A DNA stretch of 64,000 nt from Cardiocondyla obscurior. Taxonomy: Eukaryota > Arthropoda > Insecta > Hymenoptera > Formicidae. This document shows, in pieces, positions 36,251 through 49,774 of this stretch. Below the pieces are notes generated by a model that saw only the letters and a program-made list of their open reading frames with translations, ran no database searches and was not told the origin of the DNA. Numbering within the stretch: position 1 is the stretch's first letter; the number at the start of each line of letters is the position of its first letter. A program made the position numbers and the translations under genes. The DNA is taken from the NCBI RefSeq assembly GCF_019399895.1, contig NC_091887.1, positions 682,001-746,000 of the forward strand, in the 5' to 3' direction.

Positions 36251-39188
36251 TGCCGCTTTATGCTGCACACTGTGAATGGTTCGACTGTCGATACTTCGCC
36301 GTATCATCGAGTGCTTGCGAAGACGCGCGCAGATGTGCGAAGATAGATGAAGGTGCAACTGGCGGCACAAGTACGTTCGCGCGCCGATCGCACATAGCTG
36401 CCAGCCATTTTGTGCTCATTCGCTGCTCGCGGCTTCTCGCAAGATCTTCGTCAAGTTGTGGCGGCTGGACCTTTTCTTCTTCTCCACTGGGTCTATCCTA
36501 AGACGACTTCGTCGTGGATGGGAACTTGGAAACTGTAAGCAATCTAGCGCGAGCTCGAAAGCGGTCGAGATGAAACGTGAGTTTCTCGAGGAAGAGAAGC
36601 ACTGCCATCGGAGCGTCCCATTTCCCGCCGGTGCGTATCTTCTCGGTGGCTTTCTCGAAAAAGATAACTCACAATCACTGATTCGACATCATTTTACAGT
36701 CGGCATTTGCGATCGTGAGCTCAGAACATGAAGGCATACCCGATTACGCCGTGATGGCTTGGAAAATACCGAATTAATTCGGCGACTCTTACGGAGGAAG
36801 CGCGGGGAGGGGGAAGGGGTACGAGAAAAATCACCGATGGACGTTACCAAGGTATGACGTGAATTTAACATTAAACGAACGCATAACGAACAATGCCGAA
36901 CGATGTCGAACAAATCAAATATTTCGCAACGGTGACTAGACTAATTTGAGATTTCGTAAGACTCGTACGTGTCGTCTCGTCTTGTATAATGTAGTCTAAT
37001 ACAGACTTATTAAATAAATGTTAATTTTGCAGACTCGAAGAGACCTGAAGAATCTGAGACATCTGGAGAACTCGGAGAATTCGAGCAGCTCTGAAGGACC
37101 TGGACGACATGGATAACCTGGATGATCTGAACGACCTGGGCGACCTGGAGGATCCGAGTGACCCCCGAGGATCTGAAGGACCCGGGTGACCGGAGGAAAG
37201 CTGTTCCTCGGATCGTCGACGTGATGAAGCAGAAACGGCGAAACGCACTCAGCAATTAGCTTAAGTAAGTATAAGAACGTTTTCCTTTTTTACGCTTGTT
37301 TTTACAAATAGTACAAATAATAGTTTTCTGCAGGAATTTGCATAATTTGTTCGGCAAAAAAATTTTGCTTTCGATAAAGCCCCCGGTGTATGACGATTTA
37401 CATAGAGATAAAATAATACAAAAATGTCGAGCTTTTTTTTTTTTTACAAGGTTTGATGAGTCCCCAGTGAACTGCATAGAAATAAAAATTTTATTCGAAA
37501 TTATGCATGTTAAATAACACCTGCCCTTTTTGCGAACATTACTTTTCAGACACTCGTCTACATTTTCAGATTACTTGATGCAGTTTTAATGATGGAGTTT
37601 AATTTGTTGCTGATAGTTTTATTGCGAGAAGAATAGGAAAAACGAACAGCGTAATAAAAAGAATTTATTTCCATGACCTGCGGAAAACCTCTCAGAAAAA
37701 GTTTTTGAGATTTAAATTTTCTGCTATTAAATTTATAAATGTCGTTACTTTCTAAATATTAACTGCCATGGAAGTTAATTGTATTTTTCCCTGTTAATTA
37801 ATTATATGAAACATTTATTAATAACTTCGACTATGTATGTGAAACGAGTTAAAAAGCAAAAGGTTTGGCCGGGAAATATTCTTATTATTACAATTATTAT
37901 GTATTTTTTCTGTTAAAAATTCATTATTTTATATTAATGTAATTAACACGGAACAAAGATAATTAACGCAAAAATTAACGAAAATAGAATACTAGTTGAA
38001 TAAGAGGACACTATTTGATCTCGTTCTCTCTACGTTGAAGGTTTTAGTCGTATAAGATTACCATATATACCTCCGGGCTTAATATACGTACTGCTGGCTA
38101 TTCTGTCATTTACTCTGCTACGTCCTACTGGCTTTATCTACGTGCCAAGGCACCTACTCCTGTAATTAGATATTTAAGGGAACGTCACAACGCGATCGAT
38201 TTCGCGAGTATCATCATAACATCAATTCAGGAAAATTTTCATAGACCGAATAATGCAGAGAGAATTTCTAGTGTCTTAATCTCGAACCAAGTAGCATACA
38301 AAACATATTTAAAAAGTTCAGAGATTGTACTTGTAATTACTACGAAACTTTTAATTTTTCACTTAACGAAACGAATTTAAAACAAAATAGTTTATATTTA
38401 ATTATGCACATTTTATATGTATTCGGCGTACTGTTCATTTTCGCAAAGACTTTGATGTTACAGAAAATGAGCGCTAAAACGATGAATTACGGACGTACGT
38501 TCTTACATAATATTTCGAACACTTCAGAATAGCTATTGTGGAGAGATGCACAAACAAAGGTCTGTGCGCGGCGTATGTTTGGGTGTACGCGCGTTGCGAC
38601 ATCATCACGACGGTATTTGCCTTCGGTGGTCAACCACGTAGTAGCGAAGCTGCGTATTTGTTCACCGGCAATTGAGCATGTAGTACGCAGCACGCGAAAA
38701 GTAATTATATCTGATATGCGAAGACTTCGTTTAACGCAATTTAAGTTCTGTGGTCAAAGATGTTTACGTGGGGAGTATTTCTGAAGCAAGTACTTCGCAC
38801 AAAGTACTTGTAATTACTTTTAACGTAACAACGTAGAGTTAATATATTCCTTCTGCAGATTCTTATTGTATAATGTATCACGTAATTTTATAATGTAAAA
38901 TAATTCTCTCCCGAGTACGTTTCTAAAAAGATGTTTCTAACAATGCTTTTTTTCTTTTTCTGTTTAGGTGGAAGATTGAAGTGAAAGTGATATGCACGTG
39001 AAAGAGATTATCGATCATCGATATTGCTGAATACACGAACTGCAGCAGGTTCGACAGCCGTTCAGAAGAGTCGTATAACATCGTGCGATTCTGATTCATT
39101 ATTCGAACACATTTTTTCACGAGTGACCACAGAAGGAAGTAACGTCATCCCCGATATTCTGAGAGGAGGAGGAGACTTTGGAGGTGTC
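36251..39188 (+). other. Spliced non-coding leader exons of a plus-strand transcript
   Basis: Exons with good signals are: first exon ending at 36534 (AAACT|GTAAGC), 37033-37264 (TTTTGCAG ... CTTAA|GTAAGT), and 38968-39212 (TTTTTCTGTTTAG ... ATGGA|GTAAGG). All three frames of 37033-37264 contain stops, so the exon is not coding throughout. It holds a 26-codon ORF (37109-37189) in a decayed 9-bp repeat of GAC CTG GAN type. The arrangement fits a 5' UTR with upstream ORFs, or a long non-coding RNA. Exon chaining is inferred from splice signals only. Confidence 0.4.
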
Positions 39189-39430
39189 ATGCTTCAACGG
39201 AGCAACCATGGAGTAAGGATTTATTTTTTGAAAATAATAAGAAACTTAATACTTAGCAGAGAAGCACTTTTGATAATTTAACTTTTTATCGTTTGACTAA
39301 TTAATAAATTAATGACGAGTAAAAACTTTTTTTTTAACAGTGAACAATGCTTTAAATGTTTCTCTAATGTTATTTTTTTTTTTTGTTACAGTATAGCAGT
39401 TTATTATCTCCGTTGCTGCGCATCGAACCG
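39189..39430 (+). CDS. Possible N-terminal coding exons of an unknown gene (continues rightwards)
   Basis: In the exon 38968-39212 an ATG at 39189 starts MLQRSNHG. The next exon is 39 nt (39392-39430, acceptor TTTTGTTACAG, donor CCG|GTGAGT) and continues in frame as YSSLLSPLLRIEP. Both junctions are phase 0, and the small exon is open only in register with that ATG. The upstream frame has a TGA and no earlier ATG. If real, this is the start of a gene whose remaining exons lie far to the right, perhaps beyond the window. I do not recognise the protein. A non-coding transcript is the main alternative. Confidence 0.3.
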
Positions 39431-42400
39431 GTGAGTTCAGTTCTGAATTTGATATTTGAATTGATTTGAATTGAACATACTATTTGCGACATCTAAATCT
39501 CAACATAGACATTTAAACCTTAATTAATTCGGGCGGGTTTTATTTTTGTAATTATTAAAAACGACGTATTAATCTGCTTTTATAACATGAATTAAAAATA
39601 ACGGGTGGGCAATACAAAATATTACGTTTTATGACATTTTGAGCGTCCGCGGTAGAATCAGTTAAAAGGGCTAAAATCAGTAAAAGGGTTCTTCAGCCTC
39701 TGATCTTTGTGTAGCCGGCGGGATAAGTCTAGCCGCGTGTGCTGACCTTTCATTGTCGAGGTGGGTCAGCTTCGTTACGTTCTCCAGCTGACACGGTCGT
39801 TTTCGTAATTAGAATTCCCATTTCCATCCGTTCCACTCACCGTGTTTTTACTTCTGTTTACACTTTCATGCCCGTAGAAGCGTTTATTCCGGGCCGCGTG
39901 CGCGTATCCATTTTCCTTCTTTCTCTCAAGCCAGCAGGTTTTAACCCACATCCACGAAGAAGCTCGTGAATGTTAGCGCATTCTCATAAGCTCGCTTTCG
40001 GCCGCCAGCCTCGGTAACGACTCTTAATCCACGAGAACGTTAATCTGTTTCTTATGCACCCACGTTCTCGCGTGCGAGCTCTCGTAAATTTCGTCGCCGC
40101 GCAGCATCCGTATCAACCCGTGATACTCCAAGCTGCGTCTCACGACACTCGCACGCCTGCGAAAGGTCTTACGTGCGAAGTTCGAATATTCGTTTTAAAA
40201 AAATCTCCGGGATCTTAAAAGACAATTTACGAACAACTACGGACTTCTGTTCGCGCAAAGCGTGCTTGCAAAATCGAAGTTTTTCGAGGCAAAATCGTAA
40301 GACGTTGTATAAAGGTAAAAATTAAAGATTTCTTTGAAATTAATTTTCTACGTAAATTCAATTCGCGATTTGTTTATGATACTATATTTACAAAGTTCTG
40401 GTAAACTTTAAAATAATCTTGAGCACGTTTCAAACGTGATTGGGCTGAATATTCGCGTGTAAAGCGATGTAAGCGGCGTACGTAATCCTAGGCGGCAGAG
40501 ACGGGGGGGACGAGAAAACGGGGAAGAATCGGTCATCGGCAATCCGGCCGGCGCGGTATATACATACGTGTATTTTTTTCTTATATTATTGGCAATCACG
40601 TTAATCGTCGCGCGAGTCGAATTCAATTGACGTTAACGAGATCCCGGTGTGTTCGCTTCGCGTGCTGACACATTATTTCTCTGTTTATTCACTTAATCCG
40701 CCCTCCATTTCGTCTTCGCGTTTTCGATTAAGGACTGACCGACGATCGCTCCAACAGCGAAGACTGATCTTCAATTTAGATCTCGGTCCACCGTACTCCG
40801 CACGACGCTGGGACGCGAGATTAGGCGATGTTTCGTCTTACGTGCTGTGTAGCGTCGGGATTATGGGCTATAAATGCGCGGATGGACCTACGTTACTAGA
40901 TGATACGTGTGTACGTCGCCGTGTAGCTTTGTCATGTCCACCGGCTGTCACGGTCATTCCCGTAATGGAACGTTTGTTCCAGATTGAGTTCTCGGATCCC
41001 TCGCAATCGAACGTAAAAGGGAAACCTCTGCCTTCGTCCGCGATGCATTTCAATTTCTCATTCCAATTTTTCAAAAAATAAAAAACTAATAAAAAAAAAA
41101 AAATAATTGGGACTGTATTTCGCAAACCTAACGAAAGCTTTTTACGATACTCTTTTTCTTTTCTTCGGGGATCGCGAATTCAGGTTGAAATAACGAAAAT
41201 TATTGCACTTGCGGAGCCCATTTCTTTCTGTAAATGTAACGCAAACGTTTCGCGTAACGACACTGTAGTGTACCGCCGCGCTCGGATTTAAAGTGGAAAA
41301 AGATGAGGATTCAGCTTTACTGCACGGCCGCGAATCGTGACTTCCTCCCCCTCGACGATTATCGTTACCGCCCACGATGCGAATTGCGATACCGTTACAC
41401 GGTCGAAACACTCGACTTTCGGTATTTTAAAATGGAAATCCGATAGCGCGCAATACTCGCGCGGCGACCAAATCAAATTACCGCGGCATCGCACTTGATT
41501 CGCGCCGGGCGGATATTATATATGCATATTTATGGATATTTACTTGATGCGATTTCGCGATCGGCGGAAACGGCTGGCGACTTCTTCGATCGGCGCGAAT
41601 ATCGTTTCGAATTACCGGGCGAGTAATTATTGCCGAGTTTGTAGTCAATTTGCGAATTTAGTCGCCAAATATTATAGTGATAATCGGCGCAATTTCCGCG
41701 GTAAATTATAGTACAAATAATCTGCGATATTGTATATTAGTCAAATTATTCGCACTTTGGTATAGTGCGTTTTGAAATCAAATACGCATTTAATAGTACG
41801 GCTTCGATTTTTTTTTTCCACGTTAGATTAGTTATTTGTAGTAATTGGATATTATCGCGTTTAACTGGCACGTAATGTAACGTATCTCTCGTTGGATTTC
41901 CGCGCGATTTCGTCGCACCCGGATAATTCGCGGACAGAATATCGCGAGTCATACGCACATGTGTTACGCGCGCAAACGCAGTCACCCGTAGACTGCCGTC
42001 TGACAATCAGTTGATCGCGTTTCGTAACGTTCTCGAAATTAAATACCGTTCTATCCTTTTGATTTTCCCCATTTACTCTTTAAATCTCCATTCTCGTGCA
42101 GACAAGATCGCGAGATCGTTACGAGATCCAAGATAATCGCGATAGCAACGTGAAAAGGGGAGATAATGTCAAAATAGCGCGCTAACATTTACCCAATTTT
42201 TCCGAAATTCTTTTAAAGTCTTCTCACCTTTATTATTAATTTTTTTTTTTTTTACACTTTATCTTTCGTTAAGAGTCGTATTAGAAATTTCAAGAAAATT
42301 ATCTAATATAATTAATAACTTTTTTACGGCTTAAAGCTTACTACAGTAATTGTAGATCGAGCCTTATACGTTAAATTTCTGGCTCAGTTCTGTTTTGCTA

Positions 42401-45400
42401 GACAGCTACGAGATTTATCTTTTTATTTTTTTTTTTAACGGCGAATTGGCTAGTTAATTAAAGGTTAGGCTCAATTTCCATTCGGGGAGTCAGAAACCGA
42501 AGGAGCGTTCGTCGTATTTAACGGGCTAAGATCTCGCGTCTATAAATTTATTCGCCGTCGTGCTCTCGTCGCGAATTCGTTACAATGTCCTCCCCCTTCG
42601 CCTTCCGTTCGATCGAGGAATGTGATCCGTATGTGATACCGAATTCTTGGGATTTACTTTGGTCACTCTCCACCCCCGTCGTCGTTCGGGGCGGACACGA
42701 TGATCGCGGCGACGTCGGCGTTGCCGTCGACGACGACGACGGGCGTCGAGCAGACTTTTTGTCACGTAGAAAGAGGGAGTCTCGGAAAGTGGAATCGACC
42801 TTCGGGTTATCGGGAATCCCAGTGCGGTGAATCTCGGGGAAATTAGTGTCGACGAGCTCCCCCGCGCGATTTGTTGCTTCTCCCCGTCGGGAGCGGCGAG
42901 AGAAAGAATTTTTGCGTCGACGATGTTTACCCACCGTTCGGGCAAATTCAATTTAACACTTAAACGGCAGCGGGGAAAACTTGTCTGGCGCTCAAAAAGC
43001 GGCTGAAATAAAGTGTGCTCGCGGTAAAAGTAAAATTGAAGTCAAGGACGCCGTGACCGGGCGGACGCGCGAGAGAAAGAGTTCCCGGATGTATTTTTTT
43101 CGCATCTCCGACGGATCGCGCGATTTTAAGCACGTGTTTAGATCGCGGAATTAACGGGATAATTTCCCCCGCCCTCATTCGCGCTGTTAATAATTATGCC
43201 AATGGCCCTACAAGCTCGCTACAACTGATGTTGGCACGAGAACGCACTCGAAAATCATGCCGTGCTGCTCGTACATGCATTGTTAAATAAACTTTCCCGA
43301 TGGTAGGTAATTGAGAATCGTCGGGGGGGCTCAAAAGGGATCTAGGTGAATGGACGTTGCTGCTTGCGAAATGAATATTCCTTGTTATTAGATAATAGTG
43401 CCGATTAACTAATTGTGCTTGGATACTCTTTGTCGGAGGATGCGCCTCTTTGTCGCGGAACTGCCTCTGTGATTGCCGGCAATATTTAACACGCAGTTAA
43501 TACAGGGCACCGTTTAGATTATGGTTGCAAAAGCGAATCGTTTTTTACGCGCTCGTTCAGCGATTTATTTTTTTGCCGGGTTACGTACCTCACAGAATAC
43601 CTTTTTGATACATTTAGATAACGAGTTATCGCGTAAATACGTTCGTAACTTTGTAACGTCTAAAAAAAAAACAATAAAAAAAATTATTATTCGATTAAAA
43701 ATATGTTATCCGGAAGATATCCTGCCGGCTTAAAATGTTGCAGAAATAATTACGTTCCATCGGAACCACATAACCACGTTGAATAACATTAGCGACGACT
43801 AATTGCCGCCTAGATACGTTTAAACAAGATTTTGTTTGTACAATGTATGCAATTTGGATATGAAATGACGAAGAGCAAGCCCGGCGCATTCGCCCTAAGC
43901 GATACAACCCGCTGGGCGTGAATTCGTGCGCGAATTCACAACGCTTAACGAAGTTTGTAAAACAAGTGTCGCGTTCGTGTGCGCCTAATTGCCACTTCAT
44001 TCTAGCGCGGCGCGGAACTTGAGGCGACCGGAAGTTCGCCCGTGTAACGCTCGTATTCGTTCTTACGCTACGCTTCCGGGGGGGACAACGACGGCCAGCC
44101 GATGAAAACTGAATCCGCGACGATCTCGATTTATCGCGTTTTCCGCGCCATTTATATATACGTAATGACGCGATGCGGCTCGAGCCGCCGCTTGAAACTT
44201 TAACACTTCGGCCCGATTAAAGTGGGCGCATTGAGCAGGTGAGCGATATCCTATCTGGGTCTGTTTAAAATTTCAATTGGAACTCGTCTGGGCCATTTAA
44301 CAGAAAAGTCGGGTGGGTGTGTATAAATAAAAATGAAAGAGCCGCCCCAAGAAAAGTCACCGCGCGAGAGATCTCGGCGACGGTCGCTTAATTTAACGAC
44401 GATGAATCCGTTGTCCCGCGGCGGCCGTTTTATACAAGGTGCCCGGTTTATACTGTAGTCTGGAAATAACTCCCTCGTAAGTGATATGATCTTGCTGAGG
44501 TCGCTTCGCGAAGATAAGTTGAAATAGCGCTACGGAACGGCTACGAAATATTTTCTCCTAAAAAGTCGGATAATTACGTTAAAAAATTCGCGAACGTTGC
44601 GCGGCGCTTTAGAAAGACATTACTTTTATGTAAGAAAAAAAAACACTCAACTTCTCAGGTTTCGTCGTAAAAGAAAAAAGAAAGAAAAAAAATTCTATTG
44701 CAATTAACAGGGTTTTTTTTTTTTTTTCTTTAGTACGCCGTGATCGTAATTTGTTTGGGCGCCTTATCTTCTTTCGAAATAAATCCCGTTTCTCACGCGC
44801 GTTTTATGGCGTTTTATGAAAGCGGTACACGAGCTCGTCTCACTCGCGAAATCCATCGTTCTTACGATAATCTCTAACATCGTATTCGATACAGTACATT
44901 GTGTTATAATCATACATTTATTTGCCGGCAACATATAAATAGGTCTTTGTTGGCGCGAGCGAGGAAGCCCTCGGACGCCGGGATCAAGGAACTCGACCCT
45001 TTTTGCCGGGATAAAGAATCTTCCTATTCTTCTCTTCCCTATTTCGCGTTTACGCGTACCTCTTAAAATGTAGCCGTACCTTCTGTCGGATCGGTACACG
45101 CGCGAACCGGTACGTTTAAGTGAAATTAACGTTCTCGAAAGCGCTTCTTAAAAATTGATAGTACGACGCTTAATGTTGCGCCGCACCTACTCTTAAAAAT
45201 TTCATCGTTTCGAACGACGTATTAAGCGGCATTATATCCTTTTAAAGGATGACATTGGCATAATACGCTCACGCTTTTTTAAGCTTTGTTTATACGTTAT
45301 TGCGCCACTCGTGCAGAATGTTGGGAATTTTCCGGCAAACTACGTGCCAAAAAAAAAAAAGGTAGGAACTTTGCGTAAAATAAATGGCCGGATTTTTTCC

Positions 45401-48400
45401 TACAAAAATTGTTCCCCGTGTTTCGCGTAAATCGGGAAGTAGCTTGTGGACTTTTCCGTGGTGCGAAGGTCCTCTCGGCGGGCAAAGCCAACGCGATTAT
45501 AAAGGAAAAGTCCTGGGGATATACTCGCGGTTTACGGAACCGGAACGAAAGTCGACTTTATACACCGCTTCCGCCGCCACCCCCCATGCATACAGGGTGG
45601 ACACAATTCTGTTTGGGAACTTGCATCAAACCCCCGTTGTTTACATTTTTAATTCAATATTCTACGGCTCCGCTGTCTCTCCGATGTCAAAGGGACGCGA
45701 TAATTCGATTATGTTTGTTTGAAAAAAGAAAAAAAAAAAAAAGAGGACAATAAAGGCGTCGTCGTTAATAAATTTTGTTCACAACGTAATGCTTAATTTC
45801 TTAAGTAACTCGATAGTCTTGCATTTCTTTTAAACCATTAGTCGCAAAGTTGGTCATTATTACATATATATTTTTTGTGGCTCGATTCTATTAATATTTT
45901 GAAGCTTATTTTAAGCACGTATTTCTCCGACCTTAAAGAAGAAAGGAAATTAAAATTTCTTATCGTTATTTTCTCTTCTTTTTATTCTGATAATACTTTT
46001 TTATATTTTAAAGATTAAACAATTTTTTTCTCTTTCTGCCTTTTAAATTTGTGTGCGTAAAAATATTTCTGTACAAAAAAGAAAGCATTGCTTATCTAGC
46101 GATCTATAAATATACATTTTTTAGCAAGTGATAACCAACTTTTGTATGTTTTTGGTGAGGTTTTCCGGTAAGAAAATTCCCTCGGTGGTTCAGAAGAACA
46201 TGCAAAACTTATAGCTACTGCGCGCTCGAAGGGGTTAATATTAAGAGCGCATTTGTACGTCGTTTCTTTTTTTTTTCTTTTTCGTTTCTTTTTCATATTC
46301 TCCTCTTTCGATTTCAGTGGCTCGATTTTCTTCGATAACTGTACCGCAAGTTGACTTAAGTTTTAGAGAGATCATGTTGTAGTTGAGCTTAATTATTAAA
46401 AGATTGAACACGTGATAGAAACGATAATATTTCGTTTCGAGAAAATAGCGATTATTTAGCGTATTATATAATATTAGATAAAATATTCGATTTTAAATAA
46501 TACAAGCCTTTTACGTTTTCGTTTCTGAAATTAATAATTTTGCGAGATGTTAATCGAATAAATTTCCACGACTTATATCTTTTTAGATACATATATACGC
46601 ACGCGGTGTACAGTAAATCCGGGGTGTTTTTAATAAAGGAAAGCTTATTTTGCAATGAAAAAAAATTTTAAACGAATTTGTATCGACAAGTTTATAAATT
46701 TCTTTACGAGTACTAGGAGCGGAAGCGTAAAAATTTTTTTAATGGCAAACATAGTTACGCGAACTAACTTTTAATTCGCCGAACAATAATCACCGGTTGG
46801 GAAATTGCTTAAAAATAAATTGGAAACAAGGCGCGTTTGCTTAATGGTCCGTTGGCGAGTTAAAAAAAAAAAAAAAAAAAAATAATTGCTCAGTCCGTGC
46901 GGCCTCTGGTCAACCTAAAAAACAGAGACTGCGAATTTTATTAAACCGCGTTGTATACTGTAATTTATAAATCGAGCGTGTTTTTCGCGTCCGTTTTTCT
47001 GCAACTGTTTTTAATTTTCATTCAAATTTGAATGGATTTCATGTGTCTATTGTGCGCGAAATCGCGATTTGTGTGCAAGGTTTCATTTTCGCAGTAACGA
47101 GGTGTCCGAGAGAAGAATGTAAGGTTTCCTTTCGGTTTTCTTTTTTCTTTTTTTTTTTCTTTTTTTTAATGAGATAAATTTCCTACATCGGTCAAATTTT
47201 TCGTCACTTCTAGCTTAACTAAATCTTCCTAATATAGATACTTTTTTAAATCGCAAAATTATTTAACAAAGACGGATTCGTAGCAGTAAACTGTTTTAAT
47301 CTTTTAATTGTTGCCGAACCCTCGGAGGATCCTTATTAGAGCCTCTTTCTCACAATCGCGAACACTTTAAAGAATAATTCTTATCAATATACCATTATGC
47401 ACGGCGATACTCGTAATGACCCGTCTTCTTTCGGTATCGTTAAGAAACTGTGCAATTCATCTTTTCTTGCGTTTCGAGTCCTACTAATTGACGACAAAGA
47501 CGAGCTCCTTAGTTACGAGGTATCGTTACGGCGGAAGGGATAAATATGAAAATAGTGCGCCTGCAATTGAAGCACGTTCTGGGTTCGTTATTACCGGCTT
47601 CTATATAACTTTCCAGTTGCCTGCTTTGTCCTTCGGGAGCAGATTCCCTCCTCCGAGGACGATCAGAATATTCAGTGATGTAGATACCATGCATAAGACA
47701 GAAATGCCCTCCTCGTTTGTCGCTCGCAGCCGCTTTTTTCGGAAAACCGTCTTGTGCGACGGGATCGTAGGAGATTCGTGCACTTTTAATTTCATGTTAA
47801 AAATAAGTTGCTGCAACTCGGATAAGGCGGGGATTTCTATCTGCATAGAAATAGCTTATTTGGCTTAAGCGGAATACTCCTTCTTGTTTATTTTACGCAT
47901 CAATCTCGCGTCAAAAAGGAAAACGCGTGATTGATGCGTGACGGATGGCGAATATATATATGTATTTTTTCGAAATATTATACCTTCAGCGAGCGGAGGG
48001 GATCGCGCTTTCATAATTCGGCCAGCTGCCACGCCGACTGCAAATTACTCTCCGGCTATTTCTTACGCGGCCGCATTGCGGCACCGGCGGTAATTTTGAC
48101 GCTTATCATTATGTGCGGAACGTTGCATCGTGAGTGCAGCGTGTTAAAGTGGGTTTCGCGAAGTAGTTTGGACCGCAAACTCTAGATGTTCCAACGGATA
48201 TCCACGCCGGATAAATTACAGGTTAAATTATATAATCAAGTCGCCTCGCCGGGAGAAGGCGGGAAGTAGTGTCCGATGTCAAAGTATAACCTCGTTCGTT
48301 TGAAGCGACGATGTTCGACAACCCTTTCTTTCCCCCCCCAATCGTCTGAATTTAATTCGAGTGTCTCTCTCACACAGCGTTAATGAAATTTTTATTCTCA

Positions 48401-48549
48401 AGCCAGTCAAAGGCTGCGACTTAAATTTAGCGTGTCGAACTTAGAGATTTTATAAAAGGGACTTTTCTTGGAGGTGAGGCAGGTGGAGATTTTTCTCGCT
48501 CATTGCGCTTGATCATTATTAAAAAAAAAAAAAAACGAGTAAATACTAA
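39431..48549. other. No supportable coding exon; probable long intron or intergenic DNA
   Basis: The stretch is a mosaic of AT-rich and CpG-rich patches with homopolymer runs. ORFs such as 40647-41081 (plus, from GTG), 42548-42934 (minus) and 47488-47868 (plus) contain no recognised motif and often have an equally open opposite strand. No tRNA-like cloverleaf or intact transposon was noticed. Confidence 0.45.
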
Positions 48550-49774
48550 GAAATCGCGACGCTATTAACGGACATAATAGGTACCGTCACCCGAGCCGTC
48601 CCTAAATCAACTCGACCTTCTTCTCGCCACGTGGCAGAAGACAAACGTCGAGACATCCTTCTCTCACGAGTGGCAGGAAATTCCGCTCTAGGCGCGTACT
48701 TAAGAATTAGCCACACCCCTTTAACATTCGGCCAACTTTCTGACGTGCGCGATTTGTCACCCTCTGCCATCGATTCTTGTTCCTTCTCGACTGCCGTCGT
48801 CGCGCGCGGGTCCACACCTCCCGGATCCACGCTTGGCTTCCGTTTCTACCGTGTATATGTAAGGGCGGGAAGGGCGAAGGGCGAGAGGAGAGGGACACGC
48901 GCCGCGCGTATAGCGCGCGTTGCACGCCGCGCCGGCGATATGTGAGCCACGCTACTCGGCAAGACAAACGTTTTTATTACGAAAAATCAGGAGGCGAGAC
49001 GAAATCTAGGGCTGCGCGCGTGCGCTTTGTAATTCTCTCCCCTCGGGCCGCCGCGGGAAATACCCTCGTTGCCGGGAGGGTGGCGGGCGGAGGGCGCGGC
49101 GGGAAAGGGCGCCCTCGAGATAGGGGTGGACGGGGCACCGCCGTACACCCCCGCGGTGTTCTCGAACCGTACGATCTACCATACGATCCGGCCAGCCAAT
49201 CCCTACTCCCTGTCCTTTGCACCCTGCTGCTAGCGCCTCTCGTGGCGAGAGTTCTCTCGCTCGGTCCTCTCCGTTCCTCTTCGTGTTTCCCTGACCCCCT
49301 TTCCTCCGACCCGCGCGAAGGGGGTGGTTGGGGTGTTGTCGGAAGGGTGGAGGTGTCGGGCGCCAGTCGCTGCGCGAACGTTGAGCTTGGGATTTCTGTC
49401 GTCCGCGCGATTTGTTTTTTCGGTCCCTCCTTCTCTCCGTCTTCGTTTACCGCCGCTCGTAATCTCGCTCTCGCCTTTTCGCGTTACGCCGATCGCGATC
49501 GAGGGATCCTTTCCGTTTGCGCGTGATCTCGGTTTCCTTTTTTTTTTCTGTGACCTCGAGAAGAGGTGCACCTAGACGTACGAGGGGGTGCGTGTTTCCG
49601 CGTGTGCTCCACAAAAACTTGGAGTGTTCGAAAGCCGGTGGTGCGTGGGAGGATGTAGATCTTGTGCCTCCCGTCTTGCGAGGAATCCCGAGGGATACTT
49701 GAAGACGCCGCGTTCTACTCGAGGATATCTGTGGCTATGGCGAACGGCGTCTCGTGACGGCTCACGAACAGCGG
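48550..49774 (+). promoter_or_regulatory. GC-rich block ending in a splice donor: candidate promoter/first exon
   Basis: This is the most GC-rich kilobase of the right half, with CpG-dense pyrimidine stretches typical of a TATA-less insect promoter. It ends in a strong plus-strand donor, ACAGCGG|GTAAGC (exon end at 49774). The 249-codon frame 48777-49526 is Arg/Ser/Pro-rich and overlaps open frames on both strands, so I treat it as compositional. Reading ATG GCG AAC GGC GTC TCG TGA just before the donor gives only a five-codon-scale frame, so the exon would be untranslated. It could be an alternative first exon of the gene starting near 36.2 kb. Confidence 0.35.

Noticed and set aside
40647..41081. 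144-codon plus-strand ORF
   Set aside because: It starts at GTG, has no family signature or splice context, and ends in an A-rich tract. The minus strand is also open.
48777..49526. 249-codon plus-strand ORF
   Set aside because: It is Arg/Ser/Pro/Gly-rich, starts from a non-ATG codon and overlaps long frames on the other strand in the most GC-rich DNA of the region. Composition explains it, so it is treated as part of a possible promoter/first exon.
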